A stretch of DNA of 64,000 nt from Methanoculleus sediminis (lineage in GTDB: Archaea; Halobacteriota; Methanomicrobia; Methanomicrobiales; Methanoculleaceae), in contig NZ_JXOJ01000001.1 of NCBI RefSeq assembly GCF_001017125.1, positions 116,422-180,421 on the forward strand, written 5' to 3'. The notes below the pieces were generated by a model, which saw nothing but the letters and a program-made list of their open reading frames with translations, made no database searches and was not told where the DNA came from. Positions 50,978-60,161 of this stretch are shown here, piece after piece. How positions within the stretch are numbered: the first letter of the stretch is position 1; each line of letters begins with the position of its first letter. A program made the position numbers and the translations under genes.

Positions 50978-52348
50978 TCACTCCTCCGCGCGGACACCGG
51001 CCGGCGTGGCCTTTGCAGGTCCTTTCGCAGCCTCTTCGGCTTCCAGCTCGCAGAGCCTCTTGTGGATGCGCTCGAAGAGCTCCTCGTCGCTGATGACGCC
51101 CTCGGGCGGGTCGATGACCTTGCGGTACTGGATCGGGACGTTGTCCATCCGATAGACGATGCCCGGAACCTCGACCCCGACGACCCCAACCGGGATGTGG
51201 AGGTCGGAGATCTCGCTGGCCATGCAGATGTTCGGGTCGACGGTGATCCAGGGGTGCTTCTTGAGGTGCTTGACCGCCTCGATCGGGAAGTGGGCGCCCG
51301 CGTCGGTTCCCACGTTGAAGAAGGCGTCGACCTCGTCGCGCATGGCAAGGTCGACGGAGCTCGTCTCGCCGGGGTTCATGTGGGCTATATCCCTCTTCGT
51401 CAGGTCGAGACAGTAGGGGAACCCGTACTGCCATGACCAGACAGCGCCCGGCCCGGTGATGTTGTAGTGGCCCCGCATCGCCATGATCGTCCACTTGGTG
51501 AAGTCGTTGAGGTCACGGGTCAGGCTGATGGCGATGTCCACGTTGTGGTTCCGGCCATCGGAGTGACAGAGGCCCATGCCGTAGAAGATGGTGCCGAACC
51601 GGGCCTTCTTCATGATCTCGACAACCTCGAGGATCCTCTCGCGCTTGATCCCGGCGACTTCCTCGGGGATCTCGTGGCCCCGGGCGGCGGTGCGGAACGC
51701 GTCGAAGAGGTCGTAGTCGTGCCCCTGCTTCACCTGCAGGTAGATGTCCGCCACCTGGGCGGTATCGGTGTGCCGCGGGTCGATGACGATGATCTTGCGG
51801 CTCTTGTGACCCTTGCCGGTAAAGAAACCGCGGGGGAAGATCGAGTAGCGGGACATGTGCCGCGGGTGGGCGTGGGCCGGGTTTGCGCCCCAGTAGACGA
51901 TGACGTCCGCCCGGTTCTTCGTCTCGCCGAGGGTGCAGCTCGGGTAGCCGTTGTCGAATATGGCCAGGAACGAGCTTCCGTGGCAGATGGACGCGCAGTT
52001 GTCGAGCACGGCCCCTGCCTTCTCGGCGACCTTGGCCGCGGCGGCCATGCCCTCGCAGTTGGTCGATCCGAACCCGTAGATCAGGGGCTTCTTTGCATTG
52101 TGGAGCACTTTCGCCGCGTAGTCGACCGCCTCGTCGTAGGAGATATCCTTGTAGGTACCGTCCGGCTGGCGGAGACGGGGGAGCCTGACTCTCTCGCTGC
52201 CTGTCGCGTGGTGGAAGATCTGGTTGCCGATGGCGCAGGCGTTCTCCACCTCGAGGATCTGTTTTCCATCGTCCGATACGGTCACGACAAGGTCGTCGCA
52301 GCAGACGCCGCAGTAGGGGCATCCGACGTTCTCAATCTTCTTTGGCAT
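50978..52348 (-). CDS. fwdB: Formylmethanofuran dehydrogenase subunit B (W/Mo-pterin subunit)
   Basis: The 456-residue protein reduces CO2 to formate at a tungsten or molybdenum pterin site. It has an N-terminal [4Fe-4S] motif CPYCGVCCDDL and VENACAIGNQIF, and the active-site loop STNCEGMAAA, where the metal ligand is Cys, not selenocysteine. The metal cannot be told from sequence. It is the second gene, overlapping the end of fwdD by 1 bp. Confidence 0.97.
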   Translation of the reverse strand: MPKKIENVGCPYCGVCCDDLVVTVSDDGKQILEVENACAIGNQIFHHATGSERVRLPRLRQPDGTYKDISYDEAVDYAAKVLHNAKKPLIYGFGSTNCEGMAAAAKVAEKAGAVLDNCASICHGSSFLAIFDNGYPSCTLGETKNRADVIVYWGANPAHAHPRHMSRYSIFPRGFFTGKGHKSRKIIVIDPRHTDTAQVADIYLQVKQGHDYDLFDAFRTAARGHEIPEEVAGIKRERILEVVEIMKKARFGTIFYGMGLCHSDGRNHNVDIAISLTRDLNDFTKWTIMAMRGHYNITGPGAVWSWQYGFPYCLDLTKRDIAHMNPGETSSVDLAMRDEVDAFFNVGTDAGAHFPIEAVKHLKKHPWITVDPNICMASEISDLHIPVGVVGVEVPGIVYRMDNVPIQYRKVIDPPEGVISDEELFERIHKRLCELEAEEAAKGPAKATPAGVRAEE

Positions 52349-52761
52349 TACTGATCACCTCTCCACAGGCCGACAGCCCCCTGGACGAGCTCGAGCGCAC
52401 TCTTGCGCCGCTCGCCGTTCACCGGCTCGACCGTCACGGGAAAACCGCTGTACTGCGGCTCCCCGGTGGCCTGGGTCCGGGGAGGTACCACCTGGTTTGC
52501 CCAGACGCCCTGCGGGATGAATGCAAGGCCGGGGTAAAGCGACTGACGCCCCCTGACGGCCTTGACGACCACGCTTCCGCACTCGCTCGTCACCCGTACC
52601 AGCTGGTTCGGAACCAGGCCGAGCGCCCTGACGTCGTCGTCGTGCATCTCGATGATGGAGCAGGCCTCGAAGTATTCCGGGGTCGTTTTGCCCTTTTCCA
52701 TCGCAACGCCTTCTTCGATGGAGCGCTGGGTGATCATGTTCAATGTAATCCTGTTCGCCAT
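52348..52761 (-). CDS. fwdD: Formylmethanofuran dehydrogenase subunit D
   Basis: The 137-residue protein has the FwdD/molybdopterin dinucleotide-binding fold (ITLNMITQRSIEEGVAMEKG, EYFEACSIIEMHDDDVRALG, AFIPQGVWANQVVPP) and completes the pterin pocket of FwdB. It is first in the operon. ATG 52761 is chosen; the longer frame upstream lies in the leader. Subunits FwdE, F and G are not here. Confidence 0.94.
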   Translation of the reverse strand: MANRITLNMITQRSIEEGVAMEKGKTTPEYFEACSIIEMHDDDVRALGLVPNQLVRVTSECGSVVVKAVRGRQSLYPGLAFIPQGVWANQVVPPRTQATGEPQYSGFPVTVEPVNGERRKSALELVQGAVGLWRGDQ

Positions 52762-52786
52762 GGTTTTGCCTCGATGTAGTTGGAAA

Positions 52787-52818
52787 GGCCGGCCTTCCGG
52801 GTTTTCGGGAGACCGGCC
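52787..52818 (-). promoter_or_regulatory. Strong hairpin in the fwd operon leader
   Basis: The arms GGCCGGCCTTCCG (52787-52799) and CGGGAGACCGGCC (52806-52818) pair over 13 positions with one mismatch and one G-T, around a 6-nt loop. The hairpin ends 26 nt before the fwdD ATG on the transcribed strand, close enough to affect translation or to act as an attenuator. Confidence 0.55.
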
Positions 52819-53653
52819 GCAGAGGGTGCGGGAACCCCGGCAACGCCCGTTATCGGGTACTCCGTTCTGGGAGGATCTGCCGGGATTCTCCGTGCCCGGC
52901 GAGCAGAACCTTCCGGCATGGTGCGGATCTGCTCGCCCGAGGAAACGAAACATCCGGGCGGAGCACCGGGCGGATCGTTTTGTCATAACTTGTAATGTTT
53001 TGTATTTAACCATTCCGAATTTGTAAGCAACTAAAGATTACAGGCTTTACATCGGGGTGTTTGAAACCGGTTATTTTTTACCGGGTGGGTTGATCCGCGA
53101 TATATTGCGGAATGGTCGCTGCACAGGGCGCTGCCGGTCGGTGGTGCGGGAACCGCAGGATGGAAGCCCCAGAGAGGCGGGAAAGTGGAATGCCCTTCTC
53201 ATCGTCCTGGATAGGCCTGATTGTGGGGGAGGTATATAATTACATCCTTTTTCCTTCTGGTCGCTGGTATGGATATTTAAGAAAAGACTGTCTGGATATC
53301 TGGTTCTCCGGAAATCCCCCCCGGAGAAGGGTAGGATTATATATTTTTACGTCCTACCTAGGTAATCAGGTACAGTTGAATACTTTTCAGGACTGGTAAC
53401 TTTAATTATTGCTATTAGTGTTGTTCTATGTAATATTTAATATGTCTCTTTTGCAGCCCTTCTTTCCCGGGGGACAACTCCTGACGGGCAGCGGAGAGAA
53501 ACCCTTTTTAATGATTGAGTTCAATTATTTGAACTATTGAATCCCGATTTTAAAATATCCAATTGGGAATATATTTGATATTAATATTACTTTTTGCAAA
53601 AAAATCCGCCTTATTTCGCAAATTTTATTAATAGCTCTCCTTCTACTCTTATA
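52819..53653. other. AT-rich non-coding region between the divergent fwd and mcr operons
   Basis: This stretch is far more AT-rich than its surroundings from about 52980 on. No gene is supported; the short frames at 53057-53239 and 53112-53399 have no recognisable motif. It contains two palindromes, TACCTAGGTA (53355-53364) and GTTCAA-TTAT-TTGAAC (53519-53534), and many T/A tracts likely to hold promoters of both operons. Confidence 0.55.
53002..53010 (-). promoter_or_regulatory. Candidate TATA box of the fwd operon
   Basis: On the minus strand GTTAAATACAAAAC contains a TATA-like TTAAATACA. It would start transcription near 52980 and give a leader of about 220 nt that includes the hairpin before fwdD. 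Confidence 0.4.
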
Positions 53654-53717
53654 GTCCCTTTTGGGACGTGCAGTAGCGGCCTTCAGGGATCTAAAACAGA
53701 TGACTGTCATGATCCCT
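53654..53717 (+). promoter_or_regulatory. Two hairpins in the mcr operon leader
   Basis: GTCCC-TTTT-GGGAC (53654-53667) is a perfect 5-bp hairpin. AGGGATC (53685-53691) pairs with GATCCCT (53711-53717), and inside it ACAG pairs with CTGT (53696-53707). They lie 46-109 bp before mcrB and, if transcribed, would form two stem-loops in the mRNA leader; they may affect stability or control. Confidence 0.5.
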
Positions 53718-53762
53718 TGCATGAACGGAACGTATTGAACAAGGGTAAAAGGATGAAATACT

Positions 53763-55067
53763 ATGGCTAAATACACGGAAACAATCGATCTCTATTCTGA
53801 TGACGGGAAGCTGCTCAAGAGCGGCGTCACCCTCGACAGAATCAGCCCGCTGGTTAACCCGGCCACAGGTAAGATCATCGACCTGACCAAGAGGACAATC
53901 AGCGTAAACCTCGGCGGCATCCAGGATGCACTCAAGGTTGGCAAGCTTGGAAAGGGCAAGATCAAGGGAAGAGAACTCGACCTCCCCATCATGGAGAACA
54001 AGGACGCGATCGTCGCCAAGATCAAGGAGATGATCCAGGTCGAGGAGGGTGACGACACCGAGATCATGGAGTTCAACGGTGGAAAGCTTCTGCTTGTCCA
54101 GGTTCCGACGAAGCGCCTGGTCAACGCGTCCACCTACGACGCCGCGATCACCTCGGTTGCAGCCGCGACCACCTTCTCGATCGTCGACCAGTTCAACATC
54201 GACGCCTTCAATGCATCCACCGTCAAGGCGGCCTGCTGGGGCGGCTACCCCCACACGCAGGACATGGAAGGTGCGCTTGTCACGTCGATCCTGACGATCC
54301 CCCAGAACAACGAGGGTATCGGCTACGCGCTCCGGAACATCCCCGTCAACCACACGGTCATGATGACCGGCAGGAACGCTCTGCAGGGTGCAGCACTCTC
54401 GTCCACCCTCGAGACCGCCGGTATCTTCGAGATGGGATCCGCTGTCGGGCCGTTCGAGCGCGCCCAGCTGCTCGCCTACGCCTACCAGGGCCTGAACGCG
54501 AACAACATGGTCTATGATCTCGTCAAGGCAAACGGCCAGACGGGAACCGTTGGTACGGTCGTCCAGAGCCTGGTCGAGCGCGCCATCGAGGACAAGGTCA
54601 TCGCTCCGGGCAAGAAGGGCGGGTACTTCCAGTTCTACGACACGAAGGACCCCATGCTCTGGAACGCCTACGCAGCCGCAGGAACCATGGCAGCCACCAT
54701 CGTCAACTGTGGTGCCGGACGGTTCGCCCAGGCGGTCTCCGCGACGCTCCTCTACTTCAACGACCTGCTCGAGCACGAGACCGGTCTCCCGAGCACCGAC
54801 TACGGCCGTGTCATGGGTACCGCCGTCGGGTTCTCGTTCTTCAGCCACTCGATCTACGGTGGTGGCGGCCCCGGTATCTTCAACGGCAACCACGTCGTGA
54901 CCCGGCACGCCAACGGCGTGGCTATCCCGTGTGTGGTCGCTGCGGCGGCACTCGACGCCGGAACCCAGATGTTCTCGCCCGAGAGCACCTCCAAGCTCTT
55001 TGCCGACACCTACGGTAAGATCGACGTCTTCAACAAGCCGATCGACCAGATCGCAAACGGAGCCTGA
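53763..55067 (+). CDS. mcrB: Methyl-coenzyme M reductase beta subunit
   Basis: The 434-residue protein is the beta subunit of the alpha2beta2gamma2 methane-forming enzyme: KYTETIDLYSDDGKLLKSG, MEGALVTSILTIPQNNEGIG, SALGPFERAQ-like SAVGPFERAQLLAYAYQGLN, and the GGGGPGIFNGNHVVTRH loop near coenzyme B. AAAAGGATGAAATACT precedes the ATG. It is first in mcrBDGA. Confidence 0.98.
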   Translation: MAKYTETIDLYSDDGKLLKSGVTLDRISPLVNPATGKIIDLTKRTISVNLGGIQDALKVGKLGKGKIKGRELDLPIMENKDAIVAKIKEMIQVEEGDDTEIMEFNGGKLLLVQVPTKRLVNASTYDAAITSVAAATTFSIVDQFNIDAFNASTVKAACWGGYPHTQDMEGALVTSILTIPQNNEGIGYALRNIPVNHTVMMTGRNALQGAALSSTLETAGIFEMGSAVGPFERAQLLAYAYQGLNANNMVYDLVKANGQTGTVGTVVQSLVERAIEDKVIAPGKKGGYFQFYDTKDPMLWNAYAAAGTMAATIVNCGAGRFAQAVSATLLYFNDLLEHETGLPSTDYGRVMGTAVGFSFFSHSIYGGGGPGIFNGNHVVTRHANGVAIPCVVAAAALDAGTQMFSPESTSKLFADTYGKIDVFNKPIDQIANGA

Positions 55068-55083
55068 GCGAGCAGAGATTCGA

Positions 55084-55554
55084 ATGACGAACGCCGCATT
55101 TCCGCAGGTCCGGATTGTGCCCATACGGATGCTCAAGCCCGCGACCGCAGAACGCCTGCTCAATATGCTTGCCGGCATCGCCGGTATCCGCCGGATGATG
55201 ATCCACGGGCCCGGCCTCCCGAAGAAAGTCCCGTACGGGCCGGCACGGGGAAGCCCGAACCCTCACTCCGACCGCAAAGCGATCCGCGTCGCCGACGCTG
55301 AGATTGCGCTGCGCGTCCAGGTGGGCACGGTCATCCTGGAAGTCGAGGACGCCTCCGCTATCGAGGAGATTCGATCGCTCTGCGACGATTTCTTTGTGGA
55401 GTTCCCCTACCTGCTCCAGGAAGGCAGGTTCATGAAGACCGCCCCGACGCTCGTGGACTACGCGAAGTATGGGCCGGACGCCGATACATCGCTCGTCGGT
55501 CTCACGGATCCCCGGAATGGGGAGAAACCGGTGGTTATCCGGACGGAACAGTGA
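55084..55554 (+). CDS. mcrD: Methyl-coenzyme M reductase operon protein D
   Basis: The 156-residue protein matches McrD: PQVRIVPIRMLKPATAERLL and GLPKKVPYGPARGSPNPHSD. It associates with MCR and is thought to help assembly or activation. ATG 55084 lies 16 bp after mcrB. No mcrC is found between mcrD and mcrG (82-bp gap). Confidence 0.95.
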   Translation: MTNAAFPQVRIVPIRMLKPATAERLLNMLAGIAGIRRMMIHGPGLPKKVPYGPARGSPNPHSDRKAIRVADAEIALRVQVGTVILEVEDASAIEEIRSLCDDFFVEFPYLLQEGRFMKTAPTLVDYAKYGPDADTSLVGLTDPRNGEKPVVIRTEQ

Positions 55555-55636
55555 CACGAGGCGCATAAAATCCGGAAATATGGCTGTAACTCATTCAAGA
55601 CAGGAAATGGATAAGATATCAATCACTTTGAGGTGA

Positions 55637-56407
55637 ATGAAAATGGCATACAAGCCCCAGTACGGTCCCGGGACATCGGTTGTCGCCGAGAACCGGCGCA
55701 AACAGATGAACCCCAACCAGAAGCTTGAGAAGGTTCGTTCCGTAACGGATGAGGACATCGTGCTGATCCTCGGCCACAGGGCTCCCGGATCGGCATACCC
55801 GACGGCTCACCCCCCGCTCGCCGAGCAGCAGGAGCCCAACTGCCCCATGCGCAAGCTCGTCAAGCCCACCGAGGGTGCCAAGGCCGGCGACCGCGTCCGC
55901 TACATCCAGTTCGCGGACTCGATGTTCAACGCTCCCTCGCAGCCCTACCAGCGGACCTACACCGAGATGTACCGCTTCCGTGGTATCGACCCCGGTACGC
56001 TCTCCGGCCGTCAGATCGTCGAGTGCCGCGAGCGTGACCTGGAGAAGTACTCCAAGGAACTCATCGAGACCGAGATGTTCGACCCTGCCCTCGTCGGCAT
56101 CCGCGGTGCGACCGTGCACGGCCACTCGCTCCGTCTCGCCGAAGACGGCATGATGTTCGACATGCTCCAGAGGAACGTCCTCGGCGATGACGGCATCGTC
56201 AAGTACGTCAAGAACCAGATCGGCGAGCCTCTCGACCGTGCGGTTGCCGTCGGCAAGCCCATGGACCAGAAGTGGCTCAAGGCGCACACGACGATCTACC
56301 ACTCGCTCGTAGGAACCCCCTACCGTGACGACACCGAGTACATCGAATACGTCCAGCGCATCCACTCGCTGAGAACGAAATACGGCTTCATGCCGAAAGA
56401 GGAGTGA
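55637..56407 (+). CDS. mcrG: Methyl-coenzyme M reductase gamma subunit
   Basis: The 256-residue protein is Mcr[61 protein letters not shown]. It completes the F430 pocket. Start ATG 55637 (MKMAYK) has GAGGTG upstream; the alternative ATG is two codons in. Confidence 0.98.
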   Translation: MKMAYKPQYGPGTSVVAENRRKQMNPNQKLEKVRSVTDEDIVLILGHRAPGSAYPTAHPPLAEQQEPNCPMRKLVKPTEGAKAGDRVRYIQFADSMFNAPSQPYQRTYTEMYRFRGIDPGTLSGRQIVECRERDLEKYSKELIETEMFDPALVGIRGATVHGHSLRLAEDGMMFDMLQRNVLGDDGIVKYVKNQIGEPLDRAVAVGKPMDQKWLKAHTTIYHSLVGTPYRDDTEYIEYVQRIHSLRTKYGFMPKEE

Positions 56408-56412
56408 TTACA

Positions 56413-58119
56413 ATGGCAAAGATTGAAAGATCCCAGAAGCTCTTCCTGAAGGCTCTCAAGGAGAAGTTCCAGGGCCAGGACGTCGAGTCTGAGACCGCCG
56501 AGTTCTACAAGTTCAACGGTGTCCGCCAGTCTCCCCGTAAGATGGAGTTCATGAAGGCGAGCCGCGCCGTCGAGATGGACCGTGGCATCGCCATGTACGA
56601 CCCCGAGCGCTGCCACCTTGGCGGTATCCCGATGGGCCAGCGCCAGCTGATGACCTACGAGGTCTCCGGCACCGGCGTCTTTGTGGAGGGTGACGACCTG
56701 CACTTCGTCAACAACTCTGCGATGCAGCAGATGTGGGACGATATCCGCAGGACCGTCATCGTCGGAATGGACCTTGCTCACCAGACCCTGCAGAAGCGTC
56801 TGGGTAAAGAGGTCACTCCCGAGACGATCAACGAGTACCTCCACATCCTGAACCACGCGATGCCCGGCGGCGCCGTCGTCCAGGAACACATGGTCGAGAC
56901 CCACCCCGGCCTCGTCGACGACTGTTACGTCAAGGTCTTCACCGGCGACCAGGAGCTCGCAGACGACATCGAGCCCCAGTTCCTCCTGAACATCGAGAAG
57001 CTCTTCCCCGCAAAGCAGGCCGAGGAACTCAAGGCCGAAGTCGGCAAGAGCATGTACCAGGCAATCCACATCCCGACCGCGGTCTCGAGGACCTGCGACG
57101 GTGGAACGACCTCCCGGTGGTCTGCGATGCAGATCGGTATGTCCTTCATCGCTGCCTACCGCATGTGCGCCGGCGAAGCAGCCGTCGCCGACCTCTCCTA
57201 CGCTGCGAAGCACGCAGGCGTCGTCAACATGGGTTCCGTCCTGCCCGCCCGGCGTGCCCGTGGCCCGAACGAGCCCGGCGGTATCAAGTTCGGTGTCTTC
57301 TCGGATATCGTCCAGGCAAACCGCAAGTACCCCAACGACCCCGCGAAGGCTGCCCTTGAGGTCGTCGGCGCCGGAACCATGCTCTACGACCAGATCTGGC
57401 TCGGCTCCTACATGTCCGGCGGTGTCGGATTCACGCAGTACGCAACCGCGGCCTACACCGACAACATCCTCGACGAGTTCACCTACTACGGTATGGACTA
57501 CATCAAGGACAAGTACAAGGTCGACTGGCGCAACCCGGGCGCGAAGGACAAGATCAAGCCGACCCAGGAGATCGTCAACGACCTCGCAACCGAGGTTACC
57601 CTCAACGCCATGGAGCAGTACGAACAGTTCCCGACCATGATGGAGGACCACTTCGGCGGTTCCCAGCGTGCCGGTGTCATCGCCGCCGCATCCGGTCTGA
57701 CCTGTTCCATCGGTACCGGCAACTCGAACGCCGGTCTGAACGGATGGTACCTCTCCATGCTCCTGCACAAGGACGGATGGTCGCGTCTCGGCTTCTTCGG
57801 CTACGACCTCCAGGACCAGTGCGGTTCCGCGAACTCCCTCTCCATGGAGTCCGACCGCGGTCTGATGGGAGAACTGCGTGGCCCGAACTACCCGAACTAC
57901 GCGATGAACGTCGGACACCAGGGCGAGTACGCCGCTATCGTCGGTGGTTCCCACTACGGGCGCGGCGACGCGTTCTGCTACAGCCCGCTCGTGAAGGTCT
58001 GCTTCGCCGACCCGAGCCTGAGGTTCGACTTCGCCGAGCCCCGCCGCGAGTTCGCGAAGGGTGCCATCCGCGAGTTCATGCCCGCCGGCGAGCGCTCGCT
58101 CATCATCCCGGCGCGGTAA
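56413..58119 (+). CDS. mcrA: Methyl-coenzyme M reductase alpha subunit
   Basis: The 568-residue catalytic subunit binds F430 and makes methane from methyl-CoM and CoB. The mcrA marker region [20 protein letters not shown] is intact, and so is [17 protein letters not shown], the segment that carries thioglycine and S-methylcysteine in known MCRs. The [11 protein letters not shown] region holds the modified-arginine site of studied enzymes. GGAGTGAT stands before ATG 56413, which follows mcrG by 5 bp. Confidence 0.99.
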   Translation: MAKIERSQKLFLKALKEKFQGQDVESETAEFYKFNGVRQSPRKMEFMKASRAVEMDRGIAMYDPERCHLGGIPMGQRQLMTYEVSGTGVFVEGDDLHFVNNSAMQQMWDDIRRTVIVGMDLAHQTLQKRLGKEVTPETINEYLHILNHAMPGGAVVQEHMVETHPGLVDDCYVKVFTGDQELADDIEPQFLLNIEKLFPAKQAEELKAEVGKSMYQAIHIPTAVSRTCDGGTTSRWSAMQIGMSFIAAYRMCAGEAAVADLSYAAKHAGVVNMGSVLPARRARGPNEPGGIKFGVFSDIVQANRKYPNDPAKAALEVVGAGTMLYDQIWLGSYMSGGVGFTQYATAAYTDNILDEFTYYGMDYIKDKYKVDWRNPGAKDKIKPTQEIVNDLATEVTLNAMEQYEQFPTMMEDHFGGSQRAGVIAAASGLTCSIGTGNSNAGLNGWYLSMLLHKDGWSRLGFFGYDLQDQCGSANSLSMESDRGLMGELRGPNYPNYAMNVGHQGEYAAIVGGSHYGRGDAFCYSPLVKVCFADPSLRFDFAEPRREFAKGAIREFMPAGERSLIIPAR

Positions 58120-58150
58120 ACAACTCCATAACCCCTTTTATTTGCACGTC

Positions 58151-58234
58151 CTCATAATCCGCGATCGCAAACATTCCTGCCGATCAGCTGGAGAAGGTGG
58201 AGCGAGTGGTTCTCACTCGCCCACGTATTATGAG
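58151..58234 (+). ncRNA. Candidate structured RNA element downstream of mcrA
   Basis: An outer 8-bp pairing CTCATAAT (58151-58158) with ATTATGAG (58227-58234) encloses an inner stem GTGG-A-GCGAGTG with CACTCGC-CCAC (58197-58224) and a palindromic GCGATCGC (58161-58168). It begins 32 nt after the mcrA stop, following a CCCCTTTTATTT tract. It could be a 3' UTR structure of mcr mRNA, a terminator or a small RNA. It lacks tRNA landmarks. Confidence 0.4.
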
Positions 58235-58289
58235 CCCACACATTCATATCACGAAGTCTGCTTGTTTTTAGTAATTTGTTCGCACTACC

Positions 58290-58770
58290 GGTCATTCCGG
58301 TCGCCATGATGCCCGCCCCGGCCGGCGGGAGGCGCGCGGGGGTTGGGGCGGGGCGCGTGGTGTTGGTGGGTGAAATCCCTGTTGCAGAGATGCTCTATAC
58401 TCGGGGGTGCCTGGGGATCCGGGCAAGTTTGAGAATCGGAGACTAAAGCCGGAAAACGGCTTCCAAGGGATATCGCCATTGGGGTGGGGCTGACGGGGAG
58501 TGCGAGCGAAGCGAGTTTGAGCACCGCCAGGTGCGAAGGGGGAGCATCCCCCCTCCCCTGTCTCTACCCCGTAAGGCTCTACCTTTGACCCCACTCGAAG
58601 ACCTTCGGTCTTCTCAAACTCCAGACGTCCCGTCCGTCGCACCCCGCCCGGCCTCCGGCCTCCTCCCCCGCACCTTCGCACCTGCGGTGCTCGAACTCCG
58701 TTCCTGATGGAACATCGTTCTTCGGTGCTCATGCTCCGGCCCATGGCCCGTCGCACCCCGCTCCAGGGGG
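58290..58770. repeat. Dispersed repeat cluster downstream of mcrA
   Basis: This is non-coding and rich in palindromes: GCCCGCCCC-GGCC-type runs, AAGCCG-GAAAA-CGGCTT, GAGCACCGCCAGGTGCGAAG (58519-58538) and TTCGCACCTGCGGTGCTCGA (58675-58694). Parts match inverted copies at 1-98 and 32140-32183. No gene is supported in it. Confidence 0.7.
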
Positions 58771-58864
58771 CGGGGGCAGTGCGTGGCGATACCCCCACGG
58801 TCCAGTGCATGGAGTATTTCCACGGATCTAACGTGCCCGGTTGTTGTAGGGAGCCGTTTTCGGG

Positions 58865-58874
58865 TTTTTATATA
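58865..58874 (+). promoter_or_regulatory. TATA box of the DNA polymerase IV gene
   Basis: TTTTTATATA is a strong archaeal TATA box. It would start transcription near 58897 and leave a leader of about 130 nt before the GTG at 59026. Confidence 0.55.
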
Positions 58875-59025
58875 GCCATTGTGATGATCCAGGAAAGCCG
58901 CTCCCGTCCCATATCCGGCACCCATGCAGACCCTCTCTCACCCCTGCACTTTCGCCCCGCGCCACCAAACCCCTATACCACCGGACTCCCAACACTCCCG
59001 TAAGAAACCGGGAGGACTTCAAAGA

Positions 59026-60108
59026 GTGACAACCGGCGGCAGGATCGTCCTGCACGTGGATATGGATAGTTTCTTCGCCTCCGTCGAGGTCCGCCGCGAC
59101 CCGTCCCTTGCCGGGAGGCCGGTGATCGTCGGTGCCGACCCGAAGGGAGGTGCGGGCCGCGGGGTCGTGAGCACCTGTTCCTACGAAGCCCGCCGCTACG
59201 GGGTGCACTCCGGCATGCCGATCTCGCGGGCATACGACCTCTGCCCGCACGGCGTCTACCTCCCGGTGGATCGCCCGTTCTATGTCAGAGTTTCGGAAGA
59301 GATCATGGCGATCCTCTCCCGGCACACCGGACGCATCGAGCAGGTGAGCATCGACGAGGCTTACCTCGATGTCGGCGGTGCCGGCAGTTTCCCGGCAGCG
59401 GAAGCGCTCGCCGCCCGGATCAAGGAGGAGATCCGGCAAGAGACGGGGCTCACCTGCTCGGTGGGCGTCGCCCCGGGCAAGGCGGTGGCGAAGATCGCCT
59501 CCGACTATGACAAACCCGACGGGCTGACGGTCGTCCGTCCGGACGAGGTCGCCGGGTTCCTCGCCCCCCTGCCGGTGGAAAAAATCCCCGGGATCGGGAA
59601 GAAGACCGGCGAGGATCTCCGGCAGATGGGCATCCTGACCGTCGGCGACCTTGCACGCCGCGACGTCCAGGAGGTCATCGCCCGGATGGGGAGACCTGGC
59701 GTCCGGGTACACCGCCTCGCCCGGGGGATCGACGACGGCGAGGTTCAGGGCCGGGAGGGGTGCAAATCCATCTCCCGGGAGACGACGTTTGAAGCGGACA
59801 CCGCCGATCCACCCGTCCTCGCGGAAACCCTCGCCGAACTTGCGGACGACGTCGCCGGGACGCTCCGTGCCGAGAGCCTCCGGTGCCGGACCGTCACCGT
59901 CAAGGTCCGGTACCGCGGCTTTCAGACGCATACCCGGTCGCGGACGCTCCCGCGGTTCACCAGCGATCCGGGGACGATCCGGCGGGCCGCATCCGGCCTT
60001 CTCCTGCCGTTTCTCAACGGCGAGCCCGTCCGCCTTATCGGGGTCAGGCTCTCGGCGCTCGAGGGCGGGCGCACCCGGCAGGCGTCGATCGACGAGTTTC
60101 TCTCCTGA
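59026..60108 (+). CDS. dinB: DNA polymerase IV (Y-family translesion polymerase)
   Basis: The 360-residue protein has the Y-family catalytic motifs HVDMDSFFASVEV and SIDEAYLDVGG (metal-binding acids), SCSVGVAPGKAVAKIASDYD-like CSVGVAPGKAVAKIASDYD, a thumb helix-hairpin-helix VEKIPGIGKKTGEDLRQMG, and a little-finger domain. It copies past DNA damage. GTG 59026 is used because GGGAGG lies 10 nt upstream and the conserved VTTGGRIVLHVDMD follows. Confidence 0.95.
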   Translation: MTTGGRIVLHVDMDSFFASVEVRRDPSLAGRPVIVGADPKGGAGRGVVSTCSYEARRYGVHSGMPISRAYDLCPHGVYLPVDRPFYVRVSEEIMAILSRHTGRIEQVSIDEAYLDVGGAGSFPAAEALAARIKEEIRQETGLTCSVGVAPGKAVAKIASDYDKPDGLTVVRPDEVAGFLAPLPVEKIPGIGKKTGEDLRQMGILTVGDLARRDVQEVIARMGRPGVRVHRLARGIDDGEVQGREGCKSISRETTFEADTADPPVLAETLAELADDVAGTLRAESLRCRTVTVKVRYRGFQTHTRSRTLPRFTSDPGTIRRAASGLLLPFLNGEPVRLIGVRLSALEGGRTRQASIDEFLS

Positions 60109-60161
60109 ACCATCCTGCGAAGCGAACGTTCTTTATCGGGGGTGCGCACCATGGTGCCGGT

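Noticed and set aside
51978-52100. Selenocysteine at the FwdB active site
   Set aside because: The active-site loop STNCEGMAAA uses a normal cysteine codon and no in-frame stop is read through.
53057-53399. Small frames between fwd and mcr
   Set aside because: They start without ribosome sites, lie in AT-rich promoter DNA and resemble no protein.
58197-58224. Possible tRNA after mcrA
   Set aside because: There is a strong hairpin but no acceptor stem, T-loop consensus or CCA; it is treated as a structured element.
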